A DNA stretch of 64,000 bases from Nitratireductor aestuarii (GCF_014641695.1 NZ_BMIF01000003.1:1-64000); one strand, 5' to 3'. Positions 26,622-35,335 are shown, numbered from the stretch's first letter. Program-made: numbers and translations. The notes: generated from the sequence alone by a model not told the origin.

Positions 26622-28511
26622 ATGGCATCGCGTTATCATGATGTGTATCGCGAGTGGAAGGACAATCCGGATCAGTTCTGGGCGCATGCGGCTGATGAGC
26701 TTCGCTGGTTCTCCCCCTACGAGAAAGTCTTCGATCCTGAACAGGGCGTCTATGGCCGATGGTTCGTCGGTGGCGAGTGCAATACGTGCTTCAACGCTGT
26801 TGACCGTCACGTCGAGGAAGGCCGCGCCGACCAGCTTGCGCTGATTTACGACAGCCCCATCACCGGCAGGCAGAAGAAGTTCACCTACGCCGAGCTTCAA
26901 TCGGAAGTGCAGGCGCTTGCCGCCGTTCTGCGCCAGCAGGGCGTCGAGAAGGGCGACCGCGTCATCATCTATATGCCGATGGTGCCGGAAGCGCTGTTTG
27001 CGATGCTCGCCTGCGCGCGTCTTGGCGCTGTGCACTCGGTCGTCTTCGGCGGCTTTGCCGCGCCTGAACTTGCCGTCCGCCTGAATGCCGCGGAAGCCAG
27101 GGTGGTTGTCTCCGCCTCCTGTGGCATCGAGCCCGGTCGAGTTGTCGATTACAAGACGCTGCTCGACAAGGCGATCGAACTCGCAACGTACAAGCCGTCC
27201 GCCTGTGTCATCCTCCAGCGTGAGCAACAGCAGTGCGGGCTGATGGACGGCCGTGACATCGACATGCGCCAGGCGATGGATGCGGCACGTGGCGAGAGCG
27301 TTCCCTGCGTTCCGGTGGCGCCGACCGATCCGCTTTACATCCTCTACACGTCGGGCACGACCGGTGCACCGAAGGGCGTTGTGCGCGACAACGGCGGCCA
27401 CATGGTCATGCTGAAATGGACCATGGAGCACGAATACGGCATCAAGCCCGGCGAAGTGTTCTGGGCCGCCTCGGACGTCGGCTGGGTGGTTGGGCACTCC
27501 TACATTGTCTATGCGCCGCTGCTGCATGGCTGCACGACAGTCCTGTTTGAAGGCAAGCCCGTTGGTACGCCTGACGCCGGTACCTTCTGGCGCGTGATCG
27601 AGGAGCACAAGGTTGCAGCCCTCTTCACCGCGCCGACGGCCTTCCGCGCCATCCGCACGGCCGATCCCGAGGGCGAGTTCATCCGCCAACGGGATCTTTC
27701 GAACCTGCGCACCCTGTTCCTGGCGGGCGAGCGCGCTGATCCGGAAACGATCAAGTGGGCCGAAAGGCAGCTCAAGGTTCCCGTCATCGACCACTGGTGG
27801 CAGACCGAAACCGGAGCGCCGATCAGCCACAATCCGGTCGGGCTTGGGCTGCTGCCGGTAAAGTACGGTTCGCCGGGTGTTCCCATGCCAGGTTACGCCA
27901 TCGAGATCCTGGACGACGACGGTCACCAGAGTGCGCCGGGCACGCTCGGCAATGTCGTCATCCGCCTGCCGATGCCGCCGGGAGCGCTACCCACGCTCTG
28001 GAATGCGGACGATCGCTTCTTCTCGTCCTACCTTCACGACTTCAAGGGCTACTACAAGACGGCCGACGCGGGATACATCGACGAGGATGGCTACCTCTTC
28101 ATCATGGCGCGCACCGACGACATCATCAACGTCGCCGGCCATCGCCTCTCGACCGGCGGCATGGAAGAAGTCGTGGCCGAGCATCCGGACGTCGCGGAAT
28201 GTGCCGTTGTGGGCGTTGCCGACGAGATGAAAGGCCAGACGCCCTGTGGCTTCGTCGTTCTGCGGGCGAACTTCGACCGTGACTTCCGCGAAGTGGAGCG
28301 TGAATTGATTGCCATGGTGCGCGACCGGATCGGACCCGTTGCCGCATTCAAGGAGGTGATTGCGGTCAAGCGCCTGCCGAAGACGCGCTCCGGCAAGATC
28401 CTGCGCGCCACCATGCAGAAGATCGCCGATGGGCGTGACTGGACGATGCCGACCACCATCGACGATCCGGCGATCCTCACCGAGATCGAGGAGGCGCTAC
28501 GCAAGAGGTGA
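26622..28511 (+). CDS. prpE: Propionate--CoA ligase (acetyl/propionyl-CoA synthetase family)
   Basis: The 629-residue ANL enzyme activates a short-chain fatty acid, most likely propionate, to its CoA thioester. It has the ACAS N-terminal domain ('YHDVYREWKDNPDQFWAHAA'), the P-loop ILYTSGTTGAPKG near residue 243, 'WWQTETG', and the C-terminal 'VAGHRLSTGGMEE', whose STGG is typical of PrpE rather than AcsA. The regulatory lysine motif 'PKTRSGKILR' is present near 585. GGAGGAG precedes the ATG. It stands alone, not in a methylcitrate operon. Confidence 0.88.
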   Translation: MASRYHDVYREWKDNPDQFWAHAADELRWFSPYEKVFDPEQGVYGRWFVGGECNTCFNAVDRHVEEGRADQLALIYDSPITGRQKKFTYAELQSEVQALAAVLRQQGVEKGDRVIIYMPMVPEALFAMLACARLGAVHSVVFGGFAAPELAVRLNAAEARVVVSASCGIEPGRVVDYKTLLDKAIELATYKPSACVILQREQQQCGLMDGRDIDMRQAMDAARGESVPCVPVAPTDPLYILYTSGTTGAPKGVVRDNGGHMVMLKWTMEHEYGIKPGEVFWAASDVGWVVGHSYIVYAPLLHGCTTVLFEGKPVGTPDAGTFWRVIEEHKVAALFTAPTAFRAIRTADPEGEFIRQRDLSNLRTLFLAGERADPETIKWAERQLKVPVIDHWWQTETGAPISHNPVGLGLLPVKYGSPGVPMPGYAIEILDDDGHQSAPGTLGNVVIRLPMPPGALPTLWNADDRFFSSYLHDFKGYYKTADAGYIDEDGYLFIMARTDDIINVAGHRLSTGGMEEVVAEHPDVAECAVVGVADEMKGQTPCGFVVLRANFDRDFREVERELIAMVRDRIGPVAAFKEVIAVKRLPKTRSGKILRATMQKIADGRDWTMPTTIDDPAILTEIEEALRKR

Positions 28512-28535
28512 CCGCAGCGTTTCACCACTGACAGG

Positions 28536-28559
28536 CTCCTGACATAACGTTGTCAGGAG
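28536..28559 (+). terminator. Hairpin after prpE, probable terminator
   Basis: CTCCTGACA (28536-28544) pairs perfectly with TGTCAGGAG (28551-28559), 25 bases after the prpE stop. No T run follows, so it may be an RNA-stabilising hairpin or an operator instead. Confidence 0.5.
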
Positions 28560-28726
28560 GGGTTGTGCAAATTGCGCCGCGAAACGACGGGGATTCGCAC
28601 GAATTTTCTCACCTCATGTCGGGATGGGTGCTGGATCAGCGTCTTGGATATGAAGCGCTGCTGGACCCGCATCATGCCGGGCCCTGACAGCTGCGCCAAA
28701 AACTGAATTGAAGGGGATCGGTTCAG

Positions 28727-29422
28727 ATGCGACGCGCAGATCGATTGTTTCAGATCGTGCAGCATTTGCGCGGTGGCCGTCTCGTCACCGCGCGCATGCT
28801 TTCAGAACGTTTGGAAGTGTCAGACCGTACCATCTATCGCGATATCGCGGATCTCCAGTCGACGGGTGTCCCGATCGATGGCGAGGCAGGTGTCGGATAC
28901 CTGATGCGTGATGGCTTTGAGCTTCCGCCACTCATGTTCACGCGTGATGAGATCGTGGCTCTGGTGGCTGGAGCGCGCATGGTGCGCGCCTTCGGTGGCG
29001 CGGCCATGGCGCGTGCGGCGGAAGAGGCGCTGGTCAAGATCCGCGCTGTTCTTCCCGACACCGAAAAGGACCGCATTTCCAAGACTGAGATCCATACGCC
29101 GAGCTGGGGCATCAGCGATGCTGAGCGGCAGATCATCGACGTGCTGGAACGTGCGGTGGAGGACCGGCGGGTACTGCGGCTCGACTACTGCGACGAGCAG
29201 GAGAACATCACCAAGCGCACCGTCCGCCCGTTGGGCCTCTGGTTCTGGGGCAAGGTCTGGACGCTCGTCGGCTGGTGCGAGTTGCGGGAGAGCTTCCGCA
29301 CCTTCCGGCTCGATCGCATTGTCATCCTTGAGGATGCGGGCAGGACGTTCCGTCCCGAGCGGGGCAAGCAGCTGGCCGATTTTTATCGCTGCATGGAGTT
29401 GCGGCACGGAAACGGGATGTAA
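28727..29422 (+). CDS. HTH-WYL transcriptional regulator (YafY family)
   Basis: The 231-residue protein begins with an HTH_11 helix-turn-helix ('RLFQIVQHLRGGRLVTARML' and 'VSDRTIYRDIADLQSTGVPI') and has a WYL domain from about 135 to 225 ('LRLDYCDEQENITKRTVRP', 'WTLVGWCELRESFRTFRLDRI'). WYL domains sense nucleotide-like or nucleic acid ligands. It is a single-gene unit followed by a terminator; its targets are not apparent. Confidence 0.9.
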   Translation: MRRADRLFQIVQHLRGGRLVTARMLSERLEVSDRTIYRDIADLQSTGVPIDGEAGVGYLMRDGFELPPLMFTRDEIVALVAGARMVRAFGGAAMARAAEEALVKIRAVLPDTEKDRISKTEIHTPSWGISDAERQIIDVLERAVEDRRVLRLDYCDEQENITKRTVRPLGLWFWGKVWTLVGWCELRESFRTFRLDRIVILEDAGRTFRPERGKQLADFYRCMELRHGNGM

Positions 29423-29445
29423 CCGACGCCATTCTCGCCAAATAA

Positions 29446-29473
29446 AAAAGCGGCGCCCTTGGGTGCCGCTTTT
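29446..29473. terminator. Bidirectional terminator (WYL regulator / lytic transglycosylase)
   Basis: AAAAGCGGCGCCC and GGGTGCCGCTTTT form a long stem around TT, lying between convergent genes and about 24 bases after the regulator stop. Confidence 0.88.
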
Positions 29474-29526
29474 CACATAAACTTGAGCGCGCGGTGATAG
29501 GTTTTCCACACGCGTCTTGATCTAAA

Positions 29527-30348
29527 TTAGCGTGCGCCGTCGATATCCCGACCCATGAGCGCAATGGCCTGCTGGTACACCGTTGCGGCGTTCCAGCCCT
29601 GGATAGCGGCGAAGTTCGGTTCACCCTCCTGATAACCGGCACCCGGGCGCCAGCCATGCGCACGCAGGAAGTTCGCGGTCGAGGCGAGAGCATCAGCTGT
29701 CGAACGAACCATGTCGATGCGGCCGTCGCCGTCACCATCCACGCCGTACTTCAGCACGCTTCCGGGCAGGAACTGCGTCTGGCCGATCTCGCCATGAGCA
29801 GCACCGACCGCCTGCGGCGTCAGGATACCGCGATCGATCAGCTGCAGGGCTGCGTAGAGGTGGTCGGTGAAGAACTCTGAACGGCGGCAATCATATGCCA
29901 GCGTCGCCACGGCCGAGATCGTGTTCTGGTCGCCCAGGAAGCGGCCAAAGCCGGTTTCCATGCCCCAGATGGCGATCAGCGGACCGGCAGGAACGCCATA
30001 CTGGCGCTCGATCGCTGCAAACAGCGATGCCTTCTGCGCCTTGTGCTTCTTGCCCTGCGAAACAATGGTTGCAGAGCCACGCTTCTGCATAAATTCGTTA
30101 AGTGAGAGCTTGAAGCTCTTTTGGCCACGGTCGGCCGCGATCGTCTTGCGCGCGTAGGTCGTGCCCGCGAGCGCGTTCAGCGCGCGCTGTCCAACGCCAC
30201 GTGCCGCAGCTTCCTGCGAGAAGCTTGTCTTCCAACGTTCAAACCCGCTTGCGTCATTGCCGCACGTGGCTGCACTGGCCGCGCCTGCAGTGAATACGCT
30301 GGATAAAAAGATTGCTGCGAATAAGCGCGCTTTGCCGCCTAGGTTCAT
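29527..30348 (-). CDS. Lytic murein transglycosylase, SLT_2 (MltB-like)
   Basis: The 273-residue product from the ATG at 30348 (CGGAG upstream) has a signal peptide (MNLGGKARLFAAIFLSSVF.., cut near ASA) and an SLT_2 domain over most of its length. The catalytic glutamate is in 'AIWGMETGFGRFLG'; 'GEIGQTQFLPGS' and 'VDGDGDGRIDMVRSTADALASTANFL' are also diagnostic. It cleaves the glycan backbone of peptidoglycan to 1,6-anhydro ends in the periplasm. It lacks the PG-binding domain that many rhizobial relatives carry at the C-terminus. Confidence 0.9.
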   Translation of the reverse strand: MNLGGKARLFAAIFLSSVFTAGAASAATCGNDASGFERWKTSFSQEAAARGVGQRALNALAGTTYARKTIAADRGQKSFKLSLNEFMQKRGSATIVSQGKKHKAQKASLFAAIERQYGVPAGPLIAIWGMETGFGRFLGDQNTISAVATLAYDCRRSEFFTDHLYAALQLIDRGILTPQAVGAAHGEIGQTQFLPGSVLKYGVDGDGDGRIDMVRSTADALASTANFLRAHGWRPGAGYQEGEPNFAAIQGWNAATVYQQAIALMGRDIDGAR

Positions 30349-30482
30349 GCCGAACTCCGTAAGCACTCATGGGTTGAAGGCTATGCGCCTGAAGTAAATT
30401 CAGGAGTCAAGCCCGTAGATAACATGGAACGAATTAACGTCGCCTTAGTTTGATCAGCGACTAACAAAAGGAGAATGGAAAC

Positions 30483-31160
30483 ATGATGGCAGCACTTGCA
30501 AAAAGTGCACTTGCGGCAGTTGCTCTTGTAGCTGTGGCTGGCTCGGCAGGCGCACAGGTGACGGCAGAAGCCGTGACCGATCTTAACGTGCGGGCAGGGC
30601 CAGGCCCCCAGTACCCGGTAGTCGGTGCAATCATGGCATCGGGACAAGCTACAGTTTCCGGCTGTATCGAAGGCAGCAAGTGGTGCCAGGTTACGGCCAA
30701 TGGCGTTGAAGGCTGGGCCTACTCCGATTACCTCGTCACTTCCGCTGATCAGCAGACGGTTGTCCTGACCGAGCGTCAGTCGACCGTTCCGACAGTCACC
30801 TATGAGACGACCGCCAGCACGGGCGAGAACAACGCCGGCGCTCTGACGGGCGTTGCTACGGGCGCTATCGCCGGTGCAATCATCGGTGGACCGGTTGGTG
30901 CAGCCGTTGGTGGCGCAGCCGGCGCGATTGCCGGCGGTACTGTCGACACGATCACTCCGCCACAGGAGGTGGTGACCTACGTTCAGGAACATCGTCCTGA
31001 GCCCGTTTATCTTGAAGGCGAAGTCGTCGTCGGCGCATCGCTTCCCGAGACCGTCCAGGTTCAGGAAATCCCGAACTACGAGTACCGCTATGTGTCCGTG
31101 AACGGCCAGCCGGTTCTTGTCGAACCCGATAGCCGCCGCATCGTCTATGTGATGCGCTAA
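30483..31160 (+). CDS. Secreted SH3 / DUF1236 protein with glycine-zipper
   Basis: The 225-residue protein has a signal peptide (ending GSAGAQ), a bacterial SH3 domain (about 25-90: 'DLNVRAGPGPQYPVVGAI', 'WCQVTANGVEGWAYSDYL'), a glycine-zipper-like segment (about 120-160, 'GAIAGAIIGGPVGAAVGG') and a C-terminal DUF1236 motif ('YRYVSVNGQPVLVEPDSRRI'). Such proteins are envelope-associated in rhizobia and of unknown function. A neighbouring ATG at 30486 is also possible; AAAGGAG lies upstream. Confidence 0.85.
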   Translation: MMAALAKSALAAVALVAVAGSAGAQVTAEAVTDLNVRAGPGPQYPVVGAIMASGQATVSGCIEGSKWCQVTANGVEGWAYSDYLVTSADQQTVVLTERQSTVPTVTYETTASTGENNAGALTGVATGAIAGAIIGGPVGAAVGGAAGAIAGGTVDTITPPQEVVTYVQEHRPEPVYLEGEVVVGASLPETVQVQEIPNYEYRYVSVNGQPVLVEPDSRRIVYVMR

Positions 31161-31183
31161 GCTGACTGAAACTGATTGATCTC

Positions 31184-31221
31184 GGAAACGGGCCGGAGAC
31201 TTGACTCTTCGGCCCGTTTCC
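31184..31221 (+). terminator. Terminator of the SH3/DUF1236 gene
   Basis: GGAAACGGGCCG (31184-31195) pairs perfectly with CGGCCCGTTTCC (31210-31221), 23 bases after the stop; the tail is TGTTTAG. Confidence 0.85.
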
Positions 31222-31269
31222 TGTTTAGAGACACGACTTTCGCGACGAGTTTAGACTCTGAGCAGCCGA

Positions 31270-31322
31270 CCGGGACCCGATCCCGGAGGTCAACACCCGG
31301 CAGCGCGTGGCGCCCCCGGGTG
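31270..31322 (+). other. Two GC-rich hairpins in the ffh leader
   Basis: CCGGGA (31270-31275) pairs with TCCCGG (31281-31286), and CACCCGG (31294-31300) pairs with CCGGGTG (31316-31322), the latter followed by CATTTTGG. They lie about 100 bases before ffh in a 193-base non-coding gap. They may be a leader structure or a second terminator; neither matches the conserved loop of the SRP RNA. Confidence 0.4.
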
Positions 31323-31414
31323 CATTTTGGCTTTGCTCTCTGTTTAATCTTGCGCGCGAATGCATTACCTCTCGTGGACGGTTATTCCGCATCACGAGAT
31401 CCAAAGGAGCGCGA

Positions 31415-32971
31415 ATGTTTGAGAACCTCCAGGAACGCCTAGGCGCCATCCTGAACGGCCTGACTGGGCGGGGAGCCCTGTCGGAAGCCGATGTTTCCGC
31501 AGCATTGCGTGAAGTGCGCCGGGCTCTGATCGAGGCCGATGTCGCGCTCGACGTCGTTCGCTCCTTTACCGACCGCGTCCGCGAGAAGGCTGTCGGCGCG
31601 ACCGTCCTGAAGTCGGTCAAGCCCGGCCAGATGGTCGTCAAGATCGTCCACGACGAGCTTATCGAGATGCTCGGCTCCGAGGGCGAGACGATCAGCCTCA
31701 ATGCCCCGGCCCCTGTCGTCATCATGATGGTCGGTCTGCAGGGCTCCGGTAAGACCACCACCACGGCCAAGATTGCCAAGCGCCTCACCGAGCGCCAGGG
31801 CAAGAAGGTCCTGATGGCCTCGCTCGACACGCGCCGTCCGGCCGCCCAGGAGCAGCTGAAGCAGCTCGGCGAGCAGACCGGCGTTTCCACGCTTCCGATT
31901 ATCGCCGACCAGTCGCCGACCGAGATCGCCCGCCGCTCTGTGCAGGCCGCGAAGCTCGGCGGCTACGATGTTGTTATTCTCGATACCGCCGGCCGCACGC
32001 ACATCGACGAGCCGTTGATGGTGGAGATGGCTGGCATCCATCAGGTCTCGGCTCCGCACGAAGTTCTGCTGGTCGCCGACTCGCTCACCGGTCAGGACGC
32101 CGTCAATCTCGCCCGCAATTTCGACGAGCGCGTTGGCATCACCGGTATCGTGCTGACCCGCATGGACGGCGACGGTCGTGGCGGTGCAGCGCTCTCGATG
32201 CGCGCCGTTACCGGCAAGCCGATCAAGCTGATCGGTGTTGGCGAAAAGATGGACGCGCTGGACGAGTTCCATCCGCGCCGCGTCGCCGACCGCATCCTTG
32301 GCATGGGCGACATCGTCAGCCTGGTCGAGAAGGCTGCGCAGACCATCGATCAGGAACAGGCCGCTGCAATGGCCAAGAAGATGCAGGAGGGGAAGTTCGA
32401 CCTGAACGACCTCGCCGAGCAGCTTCGCCAGATGCAGCGCATGGGTGGCCTCGGCGGCATCATGGGCATGATGCCAGGCATGGCCAAGATGAAGGATCAG
32501 CTGGCAGGCGCCGGCATGGACGACAAGGTGATCGCCCGTCAGATCGCCATCATCCAGTCGATGACCCCGGCCGAACGTTCCAATCCGGATCTGCTGAAGC
32601 ACAGCCGCAAGCAGCGCATCGCTGCCGGTTCCGGCACCGACGCAGCCCAGATCAACAAGCTGCTGAAGATGCACCGTGGCATGGCCGACATGATGAAGGC
32701 CATGGGCGGCAAGGGCAAGAAGGGCGGCATGATGCGCGGCCTCGTTGGCGGCATGGCCCAGAAGATGGGCCTCGGCGGCCTTGGTGGCGGCATGCCGGAT
32801 CTGTCAAAGATGGATCCGAAGCAGCTTGAGGCGCTGCAGAAGCAGCTGGGCGGCCCGGGCGGAATGCCCGGCGGCCTGCCGAAGGGAATGCCAGGACTAC
32901 CGGGCGGGGGAATGCCCGGTCTTCCGGGCCTGCCGGGTGCCGGGTTCCCCGGCTTGCCGAGAAAGAAGTGA
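31415..32971 (+). CDS. ffh: Signal recognition particle GTPase Ffh (SRP54)
   Basis: The 518-residue protein has the N domain (1-90), G domain with P-loop GLQGSGKTTTTAK (about 107-119), 'DTRRPAAQEQL', 'DTAGRTHIDEPL', and the methionine-rich M domain (about 300-440) that binds signal peptides and SRP RNA. The ATG at 31415 is supported by AAAGGAG. It ends in an unusually long Gly-Pro-Met-Leu tail of about 60 residues with repeated GMPG/GLPG units. Ffh targets membrane proteins to FtsY and the translocon. Confidence 0.96.
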   Translation: MFENLQERLGAILNGLTGRGALSEADVSAALREVRRALIEADVALDVVRSFTDRVREKAVGATVLKSVKPGQMVVKIVHDELIEMLGSEGETISLNAPAPVVIMMVGLQGSGKTTTTAKIAKRLTERQGKKVLMASLDTRRPAAQEQLKQLGEQTGVSTLPIIADQSPTEIARRSVQAAKLGGYDVVILDTAGRTHIDEPLMVEMAGIHQVSAPHEVLLVADSLTGQDAVNLARNFDERVGITGIVLTRMDGDGRGGAALSMRAVTGKPIKLIGVGEKMDALDEFHPRRVADRILGMGDIVSLVEKAAQTIDQEQAAAMAKKMQEGKFDLNDLAEQLRQMQRMGGLGGIMGMMPGMAKMKDQLAGAGMDDKVIARQIAIIQSMTPAERSNPDLLKHSRKQRIAAGSGTDAAQINKLLKMHRGMADMMKAMGGKGKKGGMMRGLVGGMAQKMGLGGLGGGMPDLSKMDPKQLEALQKQLGGPGGMPGGLPKGMPGLPGGGMPGLPGLPGAGFPGLPRKK

Positions 32972-32979
32972 GGGGGAAA

Positions 32980-33297
32980 ATGAGCACTGGCATGGACGAA
33001 GCAAGAGCCAAGCTCCTGGAGTATCGGGCTTCCATCGATAACCTGGACGCTGCACTCATTCATATTCTGGCCGAGCGTTTCCGCTGCACCAAGGCGGTGG
33101 GCGCGCTGAAGGCTGCCAACAAGATGCCAGCTGCAGACCCGCAGCGCGAGCAGCAGCAGATCGCCCGCCTGCGGCGTCTGGCTGATGAAGCACATCTCGA
33201 TCCGGACTTTGCCGAAAAGATCCTGACCTTCATCGCTCGCGAGGTGATCCGTCATCACGAGGCGATCGCTGAAGAGCGTGCATCGGCGGGAAACTAG
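32980..33297 (+). CDS. Chorismate mutase, AroQ type
   Basis: The 105-residue all-helical product has the AroQ pattern: 'YRASIDNLDAALIHILAERFRCTKAVGALKA' near residue 15, then 'REQQQIARLRRLADEAHLDPDFAEKI' and 'REVIRHHEAIA'. It turns chorismate into prephenate for Phe/Tyr synthesis. GAGGGGG lies 4-10 bases before the ATG at 32980. It sits 8 bases after ffh and before rpsP, its usual place in rhizobia. Confidence 0.9.
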   Translation: MSTGMDEARAKLLEYRASIDNLDAALIHILAERFRCTKAVGALKAANKMPAADPQREQQQIARLRRLADEAHLDPDFAEKILTFIAREVIRHHEAIAEERASAGN

Positions 33298-33428
33298 GCT
33301 AACCGAGGATCGCCCGCACTGCTCTCCCGGCGGCTTCGATGCGAGCCTCAAACAAGAAAAAGGCGTGAGGAATTGCGCTTCTAATCGGCAGGGTGACCTG
33401 CCTACGTGTTGAATGAAAGGAAAATACA

Positions 33429-33803
33429 ATGTCCCTTAAGATCCGCCTTGCTCGCGCAGGCTCCAAGAAGCGTCCCTTCTACCACGTCGTTCTCGCTGAC
33501 GCCCGCGCACCGCGCGATGGCCGTTTCCTGGAAGAGCTGGGCTCCTGGAACCCGATGCTCGCCAAGGATGCAGACCGCGTCGTTCTGAACGAAGAGCGCA
33601 TCAAGCACTGGATCGCCCAGGGTGCACAGCCGACCGACCGCGTTCTGCGCTTCCTCGACCAGGCTGGCATTGCCAAGCGTCCGGAGCGTAACAACCCGAA
33701 GAAGGCTGAGCCTGGCCAGAAGGCTCAGGAGCGTCTTGCTGCAGCCCGCAAGGCTGAGGAAGATGCCAAGGCCGCTGCAGAAGCAGCTGCTGCCAGCGAG
33801 TAA
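33429..33803 (+). CDS. rpsP: 30S ribosomal protein S16
   Basis: The 124-residue protein starts '[20 protein letters not shown]' and contains '[17 protein letters not shown]', the S16 core. A C-terminal Ala/Lys/Glu tail of about 40 residues extends beyond the E. coli length, as in other rhizobia. AAAGGA precedes the ATG. A strong terminator follows, rather than rimM, its usual neighbour. Confidence 0.97.
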   Translation: MSLKIRLARAGSKKRPFYHVVLADARAPRDGRFLEELGSWNPMLAKDADRVVLNEERIKHWIAQGAQPTDRVLRFLDQAGIAKRPERNNPKKAEPGQKAQERLAAARKAEEDAKAAAEAAAASE

Positions 33804-33824
33804 TCGCTTCCCGATTTCGAAAAG

Positions 33825-33857
33825 GCAGGTGGCGGTCTCCGTCGCCTGCCTTTTTTA
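33825..33857 (+). terminator. Terminator of rpsP
   Basis: GGCAGGTGGCGG (33825-33836) pairs with CCGTCGCCTGCC (33840-33851), with a run of six T residues. Confidence 0.92.
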
Positions 33858-34030
33858 TTTGGAACGTCGTGGCAGGCATGGCGTTTGAACATTCCCGTGC
33901 CGCACCCCATATCCATGCAGGATATTCTTCGTTCCCGAAGAAAATGGGATGAGAATCCTTCCGTCCGGCAGGGCGGTGGGTTACGTCTGCTGTATTAGTC
34001 TCGGGCATAGGATTGAACGGAAGGCAGCAT

Positions 34031-34858
34031 ATGAACATTGCAGTGCCAGGTAGCGCCACCGAGGACCAGACGGTCGAGTTTCCGATTCCGGCTGGCGTGT
34101 TTGCCGAGCGCGTGATTTCCGTCACGCACTACACGGACAATCTTTTCGCCTTCCGTATCACACGGCCGCAAAGCTTTCGCTTCCGTTCCGGCGAGTTCGT
34201 CATGATCGGCCTGCCAAACGCTGCCAAGCCCGTTTTCCGCGCCTATTCGATCGCAAGCCCCTCGTGGGACGAGGAGCTCGAGTTCTTCTCCATCAAGGTT
34301 GCCGACGGTCCGCTGACCCAGCATCTGCAGAAGATCCAGCCCGGCGACACCGTTCTGATGCGCCAGAAGTCAACCGGCACGCTTGTGCACGATGCGCTGC
34401 TGCCGGGTAAGCGTCTCTACATGATCTCGACCGGCACCGGCATCGCGCCTTTCGCGAGCCTCGTGCGCGACCCGGAGACCTACGAAAAATTCGACGAGGT
34501 CATCCTCACCCATACCTGCCGCGACGTCGCGGAGTTGAAGTATGGCGAGGAACTGATCGCGGACACGCGTGAAGATCCGCTGATCGGCGAGCTGACGGAA
34601 GGGCGCCTGAAGCATTTCGCTTCCACGACCCGCGAAGCCTCACCCGAAATGGGCCGCATTACGACCCTGATCGAGAACGGCCGCCTGTTTGAAGCTCTGG
34701 GGACAGAACCCCTCAACCGCGAGGTTGACCGCGTCATGATCTGCGGCTCCATGGCCATGATCAAGGACGTCAAGGAATTGGTGGAGAAGGCGGGGCTGAA
34801 GGAAGGCTCCAATTCCGAGCCTGCCGATTTCGTGGTTGAGCGCGCGTTCGTAGGCTAA
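34031..34858 (+). CDS. fpr: Ferredoxin/flavodoxin--NADP+ reductase
   Basis: The 275-residue flavoenzyme has the FAD motif RAYSIASP (about 78-85), 'FFSIKVADGPLTQHLQKIQPGD', the NADP-binding GTGIAPFASLVRD and the C-terminal 'VERAFVG', whose terminal residues stack on FAD in bacterial-type FNRs. It shuttles electrons between NADPH and ferredoxin or flavodoxin. The ATG at 34031 has GGAAGG upstream. It is monocistronic. Confidence 0.93.
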   Translation: MNIAVPGSATEDQTVEFPIPAGVFAERVISVTHYTDNLFAFRITRPQSFRFRSGEFVMIGLPNAAKPVFRAYSIASPSWDEELEFFSIKVADGPLTQHLQKIQPGDTVLMRQKSTGTLVHDALLPGKRLYMISTGTGIAPFASLVRDPETYEKFDEVILTHTCRDVAELKYGEELIADTREDPLIGELTEGRLKHFASTTREASPEMGRITTLIENGRLFEALGTEPLNREVDRVMICGSMAMIKDVKELVEKAGLKEGSNSEPADFVVERAFVG

Positions 34859-34954
34859 GCCCAATCGCTCCAACGGAGTCACTTTCGTTACAGGATTAAA
34901 GGGCGTTGGAGGGTAATTACTCCGCTACATTTCCTTGTAGACGGAGAATTGCCC

Positions 34955-35335
34955 ATGGCTAACCTTTTGATGGTTCCAGGTCGCAGCTCCTGTGCTGGTA
35001 TCGATCATACCGACTTCAGGGCACTTCGTTTGTCGGCGGAGAAAGGTTCGTCGAGGTCCATGATCGAAAAGGCCTGGACGGCGATCAAGGACTGGTTCTG
35101 CGGCACAAAGGTTGGCGCAGCGAAGGATTGCCTGTTGAAGCTTTACTCGGCGGAGAGCACGGATGCCGAGAAGCTCTCCGCTTTCCGCGAACTCAAAAAC
35201 CTCGCTGCCGAACCTTATCAGAAGCATTTTGTAGAACGGCAGGAACCCAGCCACCTGTCCATCTGGCTTTTCATCGGACCAGATGCCGCGATCATTCAGC
35301 ACGACCTCGTTCTGGACGATCCCAAACAAGCTTGA
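34955..35335 (+). CDS. Short paralogue of SPI-2-effector-like family (126 residues)
   Basis: The 126-residue product has no signal peptide. Residues 38-92 carry a domain shared with the proteins at 36758 and 37834: W-T-A-I-K-D-W-F-C-G-T (41-51), a 'LLKLYSAES' helix, then 'FRELKNLAAEPYQKHF'. This matches, from memory, the N-terminal W-E-K-(I/M)-x-x-F-F domain of Salmonella SPI-2 effectors such as SspH2 (WEKMKEFFCST) and SifA (WEKIKDFFFST). It stops where the long copies continue, so it is a truncated copy or a domain-only protein. GGAG lies 8 bases before the ATG. Function unknown. Confidence 0.6.
   Translation: MANLLMVPGRSSCAGIDHTDFRALRLSAEKGSSRSMIEKAWTAIKDWFCGTKVGAAKDCLLKLYSAESTDAEKLSAFRELKNLAAEPYQKHFVERQEPSHLSIWLFIGPDAAIIQHDLVLDDPKQA

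Noticed and set aside
26544-27926. 460-residue frame antisense to prpE
   Set aside because: Covers the well-supported acyl-CoA synthetase domain and shows no recognisable protein features.
31270-31322. 4.5S/SRP RNA gene next to ffh
   Set aside because: The hairpins lack the conserved GGAA-capped asymmetric loop expected of SRP RNA.
31439-32674. 411-residue frame antisense to ffh
   Set aside because: His/Leu-rich antisense reading of the GTPase and M domains; no start signal.
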